DNA of 64,000 nt from Saccharothrix sp. (GCF_031180885.1 NZ_JAPSLK010000043.1:1-64000), one strand, 5' to 3'; numbered from the stretch's first letter, positions 16,363 through 25,732 are shown. Translations and numbers: made by a program. Notes: a model not told the origin generated them from the sequence alone.

Positions 16363-18644
16363 CCGGCGTCGTCCTGCGCGAGTACGGGGCCACCGGGCGC
16401 CTCGGCGTCGTCAACCCCACCCCGGAACGCCTCCAACGCGCCGAGAAGGTGGCCCGGAAGGGGCGGGCCTGGCGAGGCCGTGACGACATCTGGTTCAGCC
16501 CGGAACCGTTGCACGGCAAGATCGTCTTCCTCTTCCCCGGTCTGGAGGCGGAGTTCAAGCCGCGCGTCGAGGACCTCGTCGACCACCCGCTGGACCTCGG
16601 CACGGACACCGTCGGCCGGCACGCGGCAGCGGTGCTGGCTACCAACCGAATCGTGGACGAAGCGTTGCGGCGCATCGGGATCCGGCCGGACGCGGTCGCC
16701 GGGCACAGCGTGGGCGAGTGGAGCGCGATGGTGTCCGGCGGCCTGTTCGACACCGCCGAGCTGCAAGAACTCCTCTGGCGCACCGACCTCGACGCGCTGC
16801 GCGTGCCCGGCGTCGAGTTCGCCGTCCTCGGGTGCCCGCTGGACGAGGTCGACCTGCACTGGCCGAACGTCGTCGTCTCGCACGAGAACTCCGCCAACCA
16901 GACCGTGGTCTGCGGACCCGCCGACGAGATAGCCGAACTCGCCGAGCACTACCGCCGCAAGGCCGTCATCTGCCAGGTCCTGCCCTTCCGCTCCGGCTTC
17001 CACACCCCGGTGCTGGAGCCGTACCTGGAGCAGTTCCACATCCCCAAGCTCCCCCTGCACCCGGCGCACACCCCGGTCTGGTCGGCCACCACCGCGAGCC
17101 CGTTCCCCACCACCGAACCCGCCATCCGCGACCTGTGCCGCCGCCACCTGCTCGAACCGGTCCGCTTCGCCACCCTGCTGCGCGCCCTGCACGACGTCGG
17201 GTTCCGCGCGTTCGTCCAGGTCGGGTCGGGCACGCTGACCTCGCTCGTGTCCGACACCCTGCGCGACCGCGACCATCTGGCCGTCGCCGGGAACTCCCCG
17301 CACCGGTCCGGGATCGAGCAACTCCGCCGGGTTGCCACCGCCCTGTGGGTCGAGGGGCACAACCCGGACTTCAGCGCCCTCGACCCGGCCCCCGAACCAC
17401 GTGGCGCGCTGGCGGAGTTCCAGGCCGTGCTGCGGGAAGCGGAGGCGGCCGTCGCGGCGGTGTTGGACGCCCAGCAGAAGATCGAGGTGTCCACCGCCGC
17501 CATGCCGCACCTGCTCGACCACTGCTTCGCCCACCAGCGCCCCGGCTGGCCGGACGAGTCTGACCTGCGGCCCGTCATGCCCGCGACGACCATGATCGCG
17601 CACTTGGTCGACGCGGCCGGACGCGCCGCGCACGGCCGAGTCGTCACCGACCTGCGGGACGTCCGCTTCCACCGCTGGCTGGTCGCCGCACCCGGCCACC
17701 GAGTAGCACTGTCCACAAAGGATGGCAGAGCGAAACTGGGCGACTACGCGGACGCCGCATTCACAACAGCCCAGCGCCACCAGCCCGCCCCACGCCCCTG
17801 GGGCATCCCGCACGACGAGCACGAACCCGTGCTGCCCGCGCACCGCCTCTACGACGAGCGCTGGCTGTTCCACGGACCCGGGTACCGCGGCCTGACCCGC
17901 ACCGTGGCCATCGGCGAACGCTCCATCCGCGGCCGCATCACCGTACCCGGCGCACCGGGCGCGCTGCTGGACAACGTCGGCCAGCTCCTCGGCCACTGGC
18001 TGGTCGAACGCCACCCGGCGCGCTGGATCGCGTTCCCCAAGAGCATCGACCACATCCGATGGTACGCCGATGAACCGCCCATCGGATCCACTGTGGACTG
18101 CGCGATCCGGATCACGGAGCTGACCGAGGACACCGTGCGCGCCGACGCCCAGGTGATCCGGGACGGCGAAGTCGTCATCGCCGTCACCGGCTGGACCGAC
18201 CACCGGTTCGACGGCGGCGCGGAAGGCGGCGCGGTGCACCGGTTCCCGGAGACCAGCACGCTGTCCCGGCCCGCCGCCGACGGCTGGTGGCAGGTGGTGG
18301 ACCGGTGGAGCCTGGCCTCCCGCGAGTTCTACCTGCACAAGTACTGCGGCGCGGCGGAACGCGCGGAGCACGGGCAGTGCCCGCCCACCCACCGCCGCGA
18401 CTGGCTGGCCGCCCGGATCGCGGTGAAGGACGCCGTGCGCGGCGCGCTGTGGCGGGACGGCGCGCCGCCGCTGTTCCCCGCCGAGATCCGGGTCCGGCAG
18501 CACGGCGACCGGTTCACCGCGCACGGCCTGCACGGGTTGGTGCTGCCGCCCGTGGAGGTCACCGTCCTGCGCTCGGCCGCCGGCGCGGTCGCGTGGAGCG
18601 CCTGCGCGAAGCTCGTTCAACAGCAGGGGAAGGACATCGCATGA
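16359..18644 (+). CDS. PKS accessory protein: AT, hotdog DH, PPTase-like tail
   Basis: The 761-aa protein begins with an acyltransferase-like domain (~50-330) carrying Ser117 in AGHSVGEW and a SGFHTP His motif. A double-hotdog dehydratase follows (~365-610), with His388 in LLDHCFAHQ and Asp538 in ALLDNVGQLLG. The C-terminal ~110 residues (RRDWLAARIAVKDAVRGAL, Lys690) resemble a 4'-phosphopantetheinyl transferase fold; the metal-binding residues are not obvious, so activity is uncertain. Its ATG overlaps the PKS stop (ATGA), implying translational coupling. It probably supplies dehydration, acyl loading and possibly ACP activation in trans to the upstream PKS. Confidence 0.85.
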   Translation: MTGVVLREYGATGRLGVVNPTPERLQRAEKVARKGRAWRGRDDIWFSPEPLHGKIVFLFPGLEAEFKPRVEDLVDHPLDLGTDTVGRHAAAVLATNRIVDEALRRIGIRPDAVAGHSVGEWSAMVSGGLFDTAELQELLWRTDLDALRVPGVEFAVLGCPLDEVDLHWPNVVVSHENSANQTVVCGPADEIAELAEHYRRKAVICQVLPFRSGFHTPVLEPYLEQFHIPKLPLHPAHTPVWSATTASPFPTTEPAIRDLCRRHLLEPVRFATLLRALHDVGFRAFVQVGSGTLTSLVSDTLRDRDHLAVAGNSPHRSGIEQLRRVATALWVEGHNPDFSALDPAPEPRGALAEFQAVLREAEAAVAAVLDAQQKIEVSTAAMPHLLDHCFAHQRPGWPDESDLRPVMPATTMIAHLVDAAGRAAHGRVVTDLRDVRFHRWLVAAPGHRVALSTKDGRAKLGDYADAAFTTAQRHQPAPRPWGIPHDEHEPVLPAHRLYDERWLFHGPGYRGLTRTVAIGERSIRGRITVPGAPGALLDNVGQLLGHWLVERHPARWIAFPKSIDHIRWYADEPPIGSTVDCAIRITELTEDTVRADAQVIRDGEVVIAVTGWTDHRFDGGAEGGAVHRFPETSTLSRPAADGWWQVVDRWSLASREFYLHKYCGAAERAEHGQCPPTHRRDWLAARIAVKDAVRGALWRDGAPPLFPAEIRVRQHGDRFTAHGLHGLVLPPVEVTVLRSAAGAVAWSACAKLVQQQGKDIA

Positions 18645-18916
18645 CCACGACCACCGTCCTGGACGAGCTGCGTTCGATGCTGGTCCGGGTGCTCGACCAG
18701 TACGGGCTCGACGACCTGGAGATCACCCGCGGCACCAGCTTCCACGACGACCTCGGTCTGGAGAGCATCGACCTGGTGACGCTGGGCTCGCTGCTGGTCG
18801 AGCACTACGGCGAGCACGTCAACCTGGCCGCCTACCTGGCCGAACTCGACCTCGACAGCGTGATCGCGCTGACCGTGGGCGACCTGGCCGACTTCGTGAT
18901 CGCGCGGGTGGGCTAG
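18641..18916 (+). CDS. Acyl carrier protein
   Basis: The 91-aa acidic protein has a phosphopantetheine site in DDLGLESIDLVTL and a helical ACP layout. Its start overlaps the stop of the AT-DH gene (ATGA), and the hydrolase start follows its TAG directly. Together with the ACP inside the large PKS, the system thus has two carrier domains. The free one may receive the finished or starter acyl chain for transfer to the hydrolase or glycosyltransferase step. The partner choice is an inference from gene order. Confidence 0.9.
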   Translation: MTTTTVLDELRSMLVRVLDQYGLDDLEITRGTSFHDDLGLESIDLVTLGSLLVEHYGEHVNLAAYLAELDLDSVIALTVGDLADFVIARVG

Positions 18917-19720
18917 GTGGCCGTCCTCGACGTCAACGGGCTGCGCACGCACTACCAGCGCATGGCCGCCAGGGACCCGGTCGGCGAGCCGCCGATCGCG
19001 GTGTTCGTGCACGGCCTGGGTTACGACAGCCTGGCGAGCTTCTACCTCACGCTCGCCGCGCCGGTGTCCGAGGCGGGCATCGACGTGCTCACCTACGACC
19101 TGCGCGCGCACGGCCGCACCGAGCGCCCCGCCACGGGCTACACGCTCAAGGACTTCGTCGGCGACCTGGGCGCGCTGCTCGACGGCCTGGGCGTGGACCG
19201 GCCGGTGCACCTGGTGGGCAACAGCTTCGGCGGCACGATCGCGTTCAGCTTCGCCGCCGCCCACCCGCACCGGGTGCGCAGCATCGTGTCCATCGAGGCG
19301 GAGCCAGCGACCGTGCCGTGGGCGGACAAGATGGGCCGCACGCTGGTCAACGTGGTCGACGAGATGGGCAAGGAGGAGAACCTGCGCTGGCTGGCCGAAA
19401 CCTTCGGCAACCACCACGCCAAGCTCGCCCGCGCCGCGCACGGCATCATCCGGTCCACCAGCATCGTGGAGGAAGTGCCCACCGGGCCGTTGCTGTCTCC
19501 CGAAGAACTCATGGAGATCCGGTGTCCGGTGCTGTCCATTGTGGGCAGTGAGGGGTTCCAGCAGGACGACCTGACCGCGGTGCAGGACGCGCTGCCGAAC
19601 TGCCGGACGGTCGTCATCGAGGGCCAGAACCACTCGGTGCTGGTGGAACGGCACCGCACGGTCCGGGAACTGGTGCTGGACTGGGTCGCCCAGCACGACG
19701 GGGAGCGCAGGGCGGCGTGA
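18917..19720 (+). CDS. Alpha/beta-fold hydrolase (thioesterase-like) of PKS operon
   Basis: This 267-aa protein has a GNSFGGT nucleophile elbow (Ser103), an HGLGYDS oxyanion region, and His239 in GQNHSVLVE. It is a standard alpha/beta hydrolase of the size of type II thioesterases or esterases. The GTG start directly abuts the ACP stop. In this position it most likely releases or edits the acyl chain held on ACP; an ester hydrolase acting on the glycosylated product is the alternative. There is no signal peptide, so it is cytoplasmic. Confidence 0.85.
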   Translation: MAVLDVNGLRTHYQRMAARDPVGEPPIAVFVHGLGYDSLASFYLTLAAPVSEAGIDVLTYDLRAHGRTERPATGYTLKDFVGDLGALLDGLGVDRPVHLVGNSFGGTIAFSFAAAHPHRVRSIVSIEAEPATVPWADKMGRTLVNVVDEMGKEENLRWLAETFGNHHAKLARAAHGIIRSTSIVEEVPTGPLLSPEELMEIRCPVLSIVGSEGFQQDDLTAVQDALPNCRTVVIEGQNHSVLVERHRTVRELVLDWVAQHDGERRAA

Positions 19721-20853
19721 GCGGGTTCCTGTTCGTCGTGCCGCCGTTCGCCGGGCACGTGAACCCGGTGATCGGCGTGGCGGAGGAACTGCGCCGGCGC
19801 GGTCACCCGGTGGCGTGGACCGGCGACGAGGGGCTGCTGGCGCGGCTGCTGCCGTCCGACGCGGCGATCCACCCGTGCGAGCCCGCGCCGCTGCCGCCGC
19901 GGCCGGACTCGTTGCGCGGGTTCGCGGCGATGCGGTTCCTGTGGGAGCAGGTGCTGGTGCCGCTGGCGGTGTCGATGGCGCCGGGGGTGGCGCGGGCGGT
20001 GCGCAGCGCGCACCCGGACGTGCTGGTGGTGGACCAGCAGGCGTTCGCGGGGGCGTTCGTAGCCGAGCGGGAGGGGTTGCCGTGGGCGACTGCGGCGACC
20101 ACGTCCGCGGAGTTCACCGACCCGTTGGCCGGGTTGCCCGCGGTGCGCGGGTGGCTGGCCGAGCAGGTGGCGCGGGTGCGCGGCGCGCTCGGGGTGCCCG
20201 GGGTGACCGACCCGCGGTTCTCGCCGCACCTGGTCATCGGGTTCACCAGCGGGTTGCTCGCCGGGGACGTGGGGGAGCCGGTGCACCTGGTGGGGCCGGT
20301 GCCGGGCGCGCGGTCGGGGCTGGTGCCGTTCCCGTGGGACTGGCTGGACCCGTTGTGCCCGTTGGTGTTCGTCAGTCTCGGCACGGTCAGCACGGGCGCG
20401 CGGTTCCTGCGCGGGTGCGTCGAGGCGATGCGGTCGCGGCCGTGGTTGCAGGCGGTCGTGGTGGACCGGGGTGGCGAGCTGCGCGGGGACGTGCCGGCGA
20501 ACGTGTTGGTGCGCGAGGACGTTCCGCAATTGGCGTTGCTGGAGCGGGCGAGTCTGGTGGTGTGCCACGCCGGGCACAACACGGTGTGCGAGTCGTTGGC
20601 GCAGGGCGTTCCTCTTGTGGTCGCGCCGATCCGGGACGACCAGCCGATCGTGGCGGACCAGGTGGTGGCGGCCGGTGCGGGGATTCGGTTGCGGTTCAAC
20701 AGGGCTACCGCCGCGCACATCGGGGATGCGGTGGACGCGGTGTTGCGGGAGCCTTCCTACTGGGCCGGTGCGGAGCGGGTGCGGGAGTCGTTCCAGCGAG
20801 CGGGCGGGGCGCGGGAAGCCGCTGATCGCTTGGAGTCACTGCTGTCCGCGTGA
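19717..20853 (+). CDS. MGT-type glycosyltransferase (GT1 family)
   Basis: The 378-aa protein starts with LFVVPPFAGHVNPVIGVAEEL and ends with the GT-B nucleotide-sugar motif CHAGHNTVCESLAQGVPLV. A DDQPIVADQV segment follows, as in macrolide and sterol glycosyltransferases. The GTG start overlaps the hydrolase stop by four bases. As last gene of the six-gene operon it predicts that the PKS-derived lipid or polyol is glycosylated. Its 3' end overlaps the convergent permease gene by 18 bp. Sugar donor and acceptor are unknown. Confidence 0.9.
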   Translation: MSGFLFVVPPFAGHVNPVIGVAEELRRRGHPVAWTGDEGLLARLLPSDAAIHPCEPAPLPPRPDSLRGFAAMRFLWEQVLVPLAVSMAPGVARAVRSAHPDVLVVDQQAFAGAFVAEREGLPWATAATTSAEFTDPLAGLPAVRGWLAEQVARVRGALGVPGVTDPRFSPHLVIGFTSGLLAGDVGEPVHLVGPVPGARSGLVPFPWDWLDPLCPLVFVSLGTVSTGARFLRGCVEAMRSRPWLQAVVVDRGGELRGDVPANVLVREDVPQLALLERASLVVCHAGHNTVCESLAQGVPLVVAPIRDDQPIVADQVVAAGAGIRLRFNRATAAHIGDAVDAVLREPSYWAGAERVRESFQRAGGAREAADRLESLLSA

Positions 20854-21606
20854 CCTGCGGACGTTGCGCGCCGCCGCGTACCCGCCGAGTGCGGCCATCA
20901 GGGCGGCGGCGCCGAGTGCGGCGGCCACGGGTCCTGCGGCGGGTTGGCCGAGCGCGAGGGCGCGGGCCGCGTCGACCGCGTAGGTGACCGGGTTGATCGA
21001 GGAGAACACGCGCAGCCACGTGGGCATCGCCTCGACTGGCAGGTATGCGCTGGAGCCGAACATCAGCGGGAACATCACCAGGAACGACACCGCTTGCATG
21101 GTTTCCGGCTTGCCTTGCCAGGTGGCGAGGGCCAGGAACAGCCAGGATGCGGCCCAGCCCAGTGCCACCGTGACGGCGAGCGCTGTTATCAGGCCGGTCA
21201 TGCCGATGGGGCGGAAACCCAGCAACGGCACCGCTGCTGCCGTTGCGACCAGTAGTTGGGTGGTCAGGCGGGCGGCGTCGGCGATCGTGCGGGCGACCAA
21301 GGGTGAGAGCGGGTGTACCGGCAGGGCGCGCAGGCGTGCGGCGAAGCCTGAGTAGATCTCGCCGAGTGCGCCGACTCCGGTGCCCACAGCGGTGGTGAGG
21401 GCGATGTTCACCAGGGTCGCGGGGAGCAGGAAGTTGATGTATCCGTTGTATTGGTGCAGGGCCGGCAGCGTGCTTACCGCGTCGAAGACCTGGCTGAACA
21501 GCAGGAGCATGACGACGGGTTGCAGGAGGCCGAAGAACACCAGTTTCGGGTCGGCGAAGGCGGTGCGCAGGGCGCGGCCGGTGAGCACCCGGATCTGGGT
21601 GCTCAC
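20836..21606 (-). CDS. ABC-2 type transporter permease (DrrB-like), no ATPase nearby
   Basis: The 256-aa membrane protein has about six hydrophobic segments: PKLVFFGLLQPVVMLLLF near the N-terminus, then around residues 55-75, 100-125, 130-155, 165-185 and near the C-terminus. It also shows the ABC-2 pattern RALRTAFADPKLV and the family's small-molecule exporter size. The GTG at 21606 has GAGGGA upstream. DrrB-type permeases normally follow a DrrA-type ATPase gene; here the upstream neighbour on this strand is absent and a broken SDR occupies the space. It may export the neighbouring PKS product using an ATPase encoded elsewhere, or be a decaying remnant. Confidence 0.85.
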   Translation of the reverse strand: MSTQIRVLTGRALRTAFADPKLVFFGLLQPVVMLLLFSQVFDAVSTLPALHQYNGYINFLLPATLVNIALTTAVGTGVGALGEIYSGFAARLRALPVHPLSPLVARTIADAARLTTQLLVATAAAVPLLGFRPIGMTGLITALAVTVALGWAASWLFLALATWQGKPETMQAVSFLVMFPLMFGSSAYLPVEAMPTWLRVFSSINPVTYAVDAARALALGQPAAGPVAAALGAAALMAALGGYAAARNVRRSRGQQ

Positions 21607-21720
21607 GCTGGTCCCTCGCCGGCACAACCGGTGTCGGCCCATTCGTCGACTGTACTGAGTGGACGGCGGTGGGTTCTTCGTTGTTGTTGTCGATCTGGCG
21701 AAGGGTTTTCGTTCGGGGTG

Positions 21721-22220
21721 CACAAGAAAGCCGTCGTCAACGCGGGTGTCGGCAAGGGGCGGCCGGTGGGACCGGTGGGTTCTCCGCCAACCGGCGGACG
21801 GCGGAGACGAACTTCGTCGCGGCGTTGGCGCAGGCTGAGTCGGCGATGGAGATCTTCTACCGGCAGGGGCACGGGCACCTGGTGTTGGTGTCGTCGGTGA
21901 GTGCGCTGCCGGGGTTGCCTCGGTCGGCGACGGCGTATGCGGCGACCAAGGCGGGGGTGCCGGCGCTGGAGGAGGGTATTCGGGCGGACACGGTGGGGAC
22001 GCCGATCAGGGTGAGTGTGATCTTGCCCGGTTACATCCGCACCGAGATGAATGCGCAGCTGCGTGCGCCGCTGATGGTGGACACGGTGGTGGGGGTGCGG
22101 GCGATGGTGCGGGCGATCGAGCGGGAGGTGCCGAGGGCGCTGGTGCCCTGGTGGCCGTGGCGGGTGTTGGCTCCGGTGATCCGGCATGCGCCGTTGCGGG
22201 TGCTTCGGCGGGTGCTCTGA
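21721..22220 (+). pseudogene. Truncated, frameshifted SDR pseudogene
   Basis: The C-terminal two thirds of an SDR are readable: GHLVLVSSVSALPGLP, YAATKAG (YxxxK) and a VILPGYIRTEM segment. The preceding NAGVGKGRPVG segment lies in another frame, and the frames meet at about 21770 by a one-base loss (PVG/TGGFSANRRTAETNF). The N-terminal Rossmann half with the cofactor-binding glycine motif is missing. No start codon gives a complete protein. It lies between the orphan permease and the protease, marking a rearranged boundary of the PKS region. Confidence 0.8.
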
Positions 22221-22311
22221 GCTGCGGAAAGCAACAAAACGGGGGTGCGCGGGCTTCTAGTGGCGATCGGTGGTGGCCGGTTGGGTGCCGCCACGCTACT
22301 GGGGAGTGTGC

Positions 22312-25300
22312 ATGAACCGCAGATCGAGGCGGTGGGCGGCGGTCCTGGCGGCCGGCGCCGTAGTGGTGGCCGGCGCGCCGGGCGCGTGGGCGGGGCCGGG
22401 TGCGATGGCCGGGCCGGGTGGGTTGGCCGGGCCGGGCGCGTTGGCTGCGGCGGGCATGTGGGCTGGGCCGGGCGCGTGGGCCGGGGCGGGGCGATCGGCT
22501 CCGCCGGGTGGGTTGGCTGGGCCGGGCGCGGGGGCTGAACCAGGGGCGTTGACTGGGCCGGATGCGGTGGTGGCGCCTGGGGTGTGGCCTCCGGCCCCCG
22601 GTTCCATTCTCTCACGGGGTACCGACAAAACCGGGCGGCCGGATGGCGAGGTCACGTTGGTGACCGGTGATCGGGTCAGCCTGCGGGAAGGGCGGGTGTC
22701 CGTGGTGCCGGGGCCCGGCCGGGCCGGGGTCGGGTTCGGGGTGCGGACCGATGTCGACGGCAGTGTGCACGTGACGCCGAACGACGTCGTGGCCGACATC
22801 GGCGCGGACCGGCTCGACGCCGGCCTCTTCAACGTCTCCGCGCTGATCCGGTACGGCTACGACGACGCCCGGACCGACAAGACACCGCTGATCATGACCT
22901 CCGCCGACACCGCCCGGATCGCCGGCGGCAAGGCGCTGGCCAGCGTGGACGGGGTGGCGTTCGAGGCGGACAAGAAGGTGCCGTTCTGGGGCAACCGGGC
23001 GGCCGGCGTGGGCAAGGTGTGGCTGGACGTGCCCGTCCACGCCGCGCTCGACCGCAGCGTCCCGCAGGTCGGCGCGCCGGAGGCGTGGCAGGCCGGCCAC
23101 ACCGGGGCCGGGGCGAAGGTCGCCGTGCTGGACACCGGCATCGACGTCACGCACCCCGACCTCGCGGACGCGGTCGTGGACGCCGCGGTCTTCGCGGACA
23201 GCGACAGCACCGACGACCGCAAGGGTCACGGCACGCACGTCGCCGCCACCATCACCGGTTCCGGCCCGTACCGGGGCGTCGCGCCGGACGCGAAGCTGCT
23301 CAACGCCAAGGTGCTCGACGACAACGGCCGCGGCAAGTCGTCCGACGCCATCGCGGGCATGGAGTGGGCCGTCGCGGCGGGCGCGGACGTGGTCAACATG
23401 AGCTTCGGGTCGTCGCAGGCGAGCGACGGCACGGACCCGTTGTCCCAGGCGGTCAACCGGCTCACCGCGGCGAGCGGCGCGCTGTTCGTCGTGTCGGCGG
23501 GCAACAGCGGTCCGGGGGAGCAGACCCTCAGCACGCCGGCGGTGGCGGACGCGGCGCTGACCGTCGGCGCGGTGAACCGTGACGACGCGCTGGCCGAGTT
23601 CTCCTCGCGAGGCCCGCGCGTGGGCGACAGCGCGATCAAGCCCGACATCACCGCGCCCGGCGTCGACATCGTCGCGGCCAAGGCCCGCAACGGCCACATC
23701 GGCACTCCGGTCGGCGAGAACCACGTCGCGCTCTCCGGCACCTCGATGGCCGCGCCGCACGTGGCCGGCGCGGCGGCGATCCTGGCCGCGCAGCACCCGG
23801 ACTGGTCCGCCGACCGGATCAAGGCCGCGCTGACCGCGACCGCCACGCCCAACCCGGCGGTCGCCACGCACCACCAGGGCACCGGCCGGCTGGACGTGGC
23901 CCGCGCCAGCCGCCAGACCACCACGGTGAGCGCCGCGAACCTCAACTTCGGTGTCGCCCAGTGGCCGCACCACGACGACGCGCCGCTCACCCGGACCGTC
24001 ACCTACGCCAACGACGGCGCCACCCCGGTGACCCTGCGCTTCACCGCCGACGTGGGCGGCCCGGACGGCGCTCCCGCCCCGGCGGGCCTGGTCACCACGT
24101 CCCCGGCGGAGGTCACGATCCCGGCCGGCGGCCGGAGCGACGTCGTCATCACGGCCACCACGTCCCTGAACGCGCCGGACGGCGGTTACAGCGGGATCGT
24201 GCTGGCCACCGGCGACGGCGTCGAGCTGCGCACCGCGCTGTCGTTCGTCAAGGAAGTCGAGAGCTACACCGTCAAGCTCACCACGACCGACCACAGTGGA
24301 CAGCCGTCGCCCTACTTCTACCACCGCTTCGTCGACCTGGACCAGCCACGCCGGTTCAGCGACTTCGACGCGGACGAGGCCGCCGTGCGCCTGCCCCGGG
24401 GCCGCTACTTCTTCGACTCCTCGATCATCACCAACCTGGACGGCGTCTGGTGGAGCACGAGGTTCGCCGAGCCGGCCCTGATCGTCGACAAGGACCACCA
24501 CCTGGACCTGGACGCGGCCCTGGGCCGCGAGAACTCCATCACCGTGGAACGCCCGAACGCCCACCCCGGCCGCACCGACATGCTGATGGAGATCAAGACC
24601 TCCTACGGCTACACCAACAGCGGTGACTTCGGCCAGGACTTCGAACGCCACCTGTGGGTACCTTCACGCACTTCCCTGCCCGGCTCCGCGCGGTACGCGG
24701 TCACGGCGACGCTAGCCCAGCCCGACGGCAAGGGCGGCTTCGAGGGAAGTCCGTACCAGTACAACGTCTTCTGGACCCATGACGGCCGCGTGCCGGAGGA
24801 CCTGCACCGCGCGTTCGCCGACCGCGACCTGGCCCGCGTGGACACCGTGTCCGCCGCCCAGGCCCCGGACAAGAAGGGCTACCGCGAGTACCTGGCCGGC
24901 GGACCGCTGCCACTGCGGGTGGCCGAGTACTTCTCGCCGGAAGTCCCGTGGTTCAACCACTTCTCGCAGATGCGCATGGAGGAGGGCTACCGCGAGACCA
25001 GCCTGCTCGAAACCCGGAACCGCCGGTACACGGCCGGCACGACCAAGACGGAGCGCTGGAACGCGGCCGTGTTCGGGCCCGCCCTGCCCGCCACCGAGCG
25101 CCCCGACACGTGGGCCGGTCGCCAGGCCGACGTGATGGCGTTCGGCATCCCCATGTACACCGACCAGAGCGACACCCGCTACGGCCACTCCGAGGTGACC
25201 AAGGCCCGCACGGAGCTGTACAAGGACGGCGTGCGCATCGGCGGCATCGACACCGACGGCGCCGGCCTGGCCCGCGTGCCCGCCGACAAGGGGACGTACA

Positions 25301-25725
25301 CGCTGACCGTCGACACGGCCCGGTCCGGGGTGTCGGACCTGTCCACGCAGATCAACGCCAAGTGGACGTTCATCTCCGAGCACGTCCCCGGCGACCCGGT
25401 CGCCCTACCCCTCCACGTGGTCCGCTTCGCCCCCCACCTCGACGACCAGAACCGGGCCCGGGCCGGCACGCCGTTCGCCATCCCGATCTACGCCCAACGC
25501 AACGGCGGCGCACCCACCGACGGCGTGGAGACCACGGAGGTCCACGTCTCCTACGACGACGGCAAGTCCTGGCAGCCCGCCCGCGTGGCCAAGATCGGCA
25601 AGCGCTGGCTGGCCTTCGTCAACCACCCGGCCGACGCCCGGTACGTGTCCCTCAAGGCGAAGTCGCACGACAACGCGGGCAACGCCTTCGAACAAACCGT
25701 CATCCGCGCCTACGGCCTGAAGTAG
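22312..25725 (+). CDS. Large secreted subtilisin-like (S8) serine protease
   Basis: The 1137-aa precursor has a signal peptide (~1-29) and then a low-complexity Gly/Pro/Ala segment (about residues 25-90, repeats of GPGA and AGPG). A propeptide-like region with VTLVTGDRV follows, then the peptidase domain with Asp274 (VLDTGIDV), His306 (GHGTHV), oxyanion Asn in SAGNSGPG and Ser478 (GTSMAAPH). The ~600-residue C-terminal part is beta-rich and probably holds several accessory domains. It resembles the long S8 proteases of streptomycetes and relatives. The ATG at 22312 follows GGGGAG. Likely an extracellular endopeptidase in protein degradation. Confidence 0.92.
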   Translation: MNRRSRRWAAVLAAGAVVVAGAPGAWAGPGAMAGPGGLAGPGALAAAGMWAGPGAWAGAGRSAPPGGLAGPGAGAEPGALTGPDAVVAPGVWPPAPGSILSRGTDKTGRPDGEVTLVTGDRVSLREGRVSVVPGPGRAGVGFGVRTDVDGSVHVTPNDVVADIGADRLDAGLFNVSALIRYGYDDARTDKTPLIMTSADTARIAGGKALASVDGVAFEADKKVPFWGNRAAGVGKVWLDVPVHAALDRSVPQVGAPEAWQAGHTGAGAKVAVLDTGIDVTHPDLADAVVDAAVFADSDSTDDRKGHGTHVAATITGSGPYRGVAPDAKLLNAKVLDDNGRGKSSDAIAGMEWAVAAGADVVNMSFGSSQASDGTDPLSQAVNRLTAASGALFVVSAGNSGPGEQTLSTPAVADAALTVGAVNRDDALAEFSSRGPRVGDSAIKPDITAPGVDIVAAKARNGHIGTPVGENHVALSGTSMAAPHVAGAAAILAAQHPDWSADRIKAALTATATPNPAVATHHQGTGRLDVARASRQTTTVSAANLNFGVAQWPHHDDAPLTRTVTYANDGATPVTLRFTADVGGPDGAPAPAGLVTTSPAEVTIPAGGRSDVVITATTSLNAPDGGYSGIVLATGDGVELRTALSFVKEVESYTVKLTTTDHSGQPSPYFYHRFVDLDQPRRFSDFDADEAAVRLPRGRYFFDSSIITNLDGVWWSTRFAEPALIVDKDHHLDLDAALGRENSITVERPNAHPGRTDMLMEIKTSYGYTNSGDFGQDFERHLWVPSRTSLPGSARYAVTATLAQPDGKGGFEGSPYQYNVFWTHDGRVPEDLHRAFADRDLARVDTVSAAQAPDKKGYREYLAGGPLPLRVAEYFSPEVPWFNHFSQMRMEEGYRETSLLETRNRRYTAGTTKTERWNAAVFGPALPATERPDTWAGRQADVMAFGIPMYTDQSDTRYGHSEVTKARTELYKDGVRIGGIDTDGAGLARVPADKGTYTLTVDTARSGVSDLSTQINAKWTFISEHVPGDPVALPLHVVRFAPHLDDQNRARAGTPFAIPIYAQRNGGAPTDGVETTEVHVSYDDGKSWQPARVAKIGKRWLAFVNHPADARYVSLKAKSHDNAGNAFEQTVIRAYGLK

Positions 25726-25732
25726 TGGTGGC

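Noticed and set aside
10015-18644. Enediyne polyketide synthase
   Set aside because: Enediyne PKSs are a single KS-AT-ACP-KR-DH-PPTase protein with a neighbouring conserved thioesterase set. Here an N-terminal flavin domain is present, functions are split over two proteins, and the characteristic enediyne accessory genes are absent.
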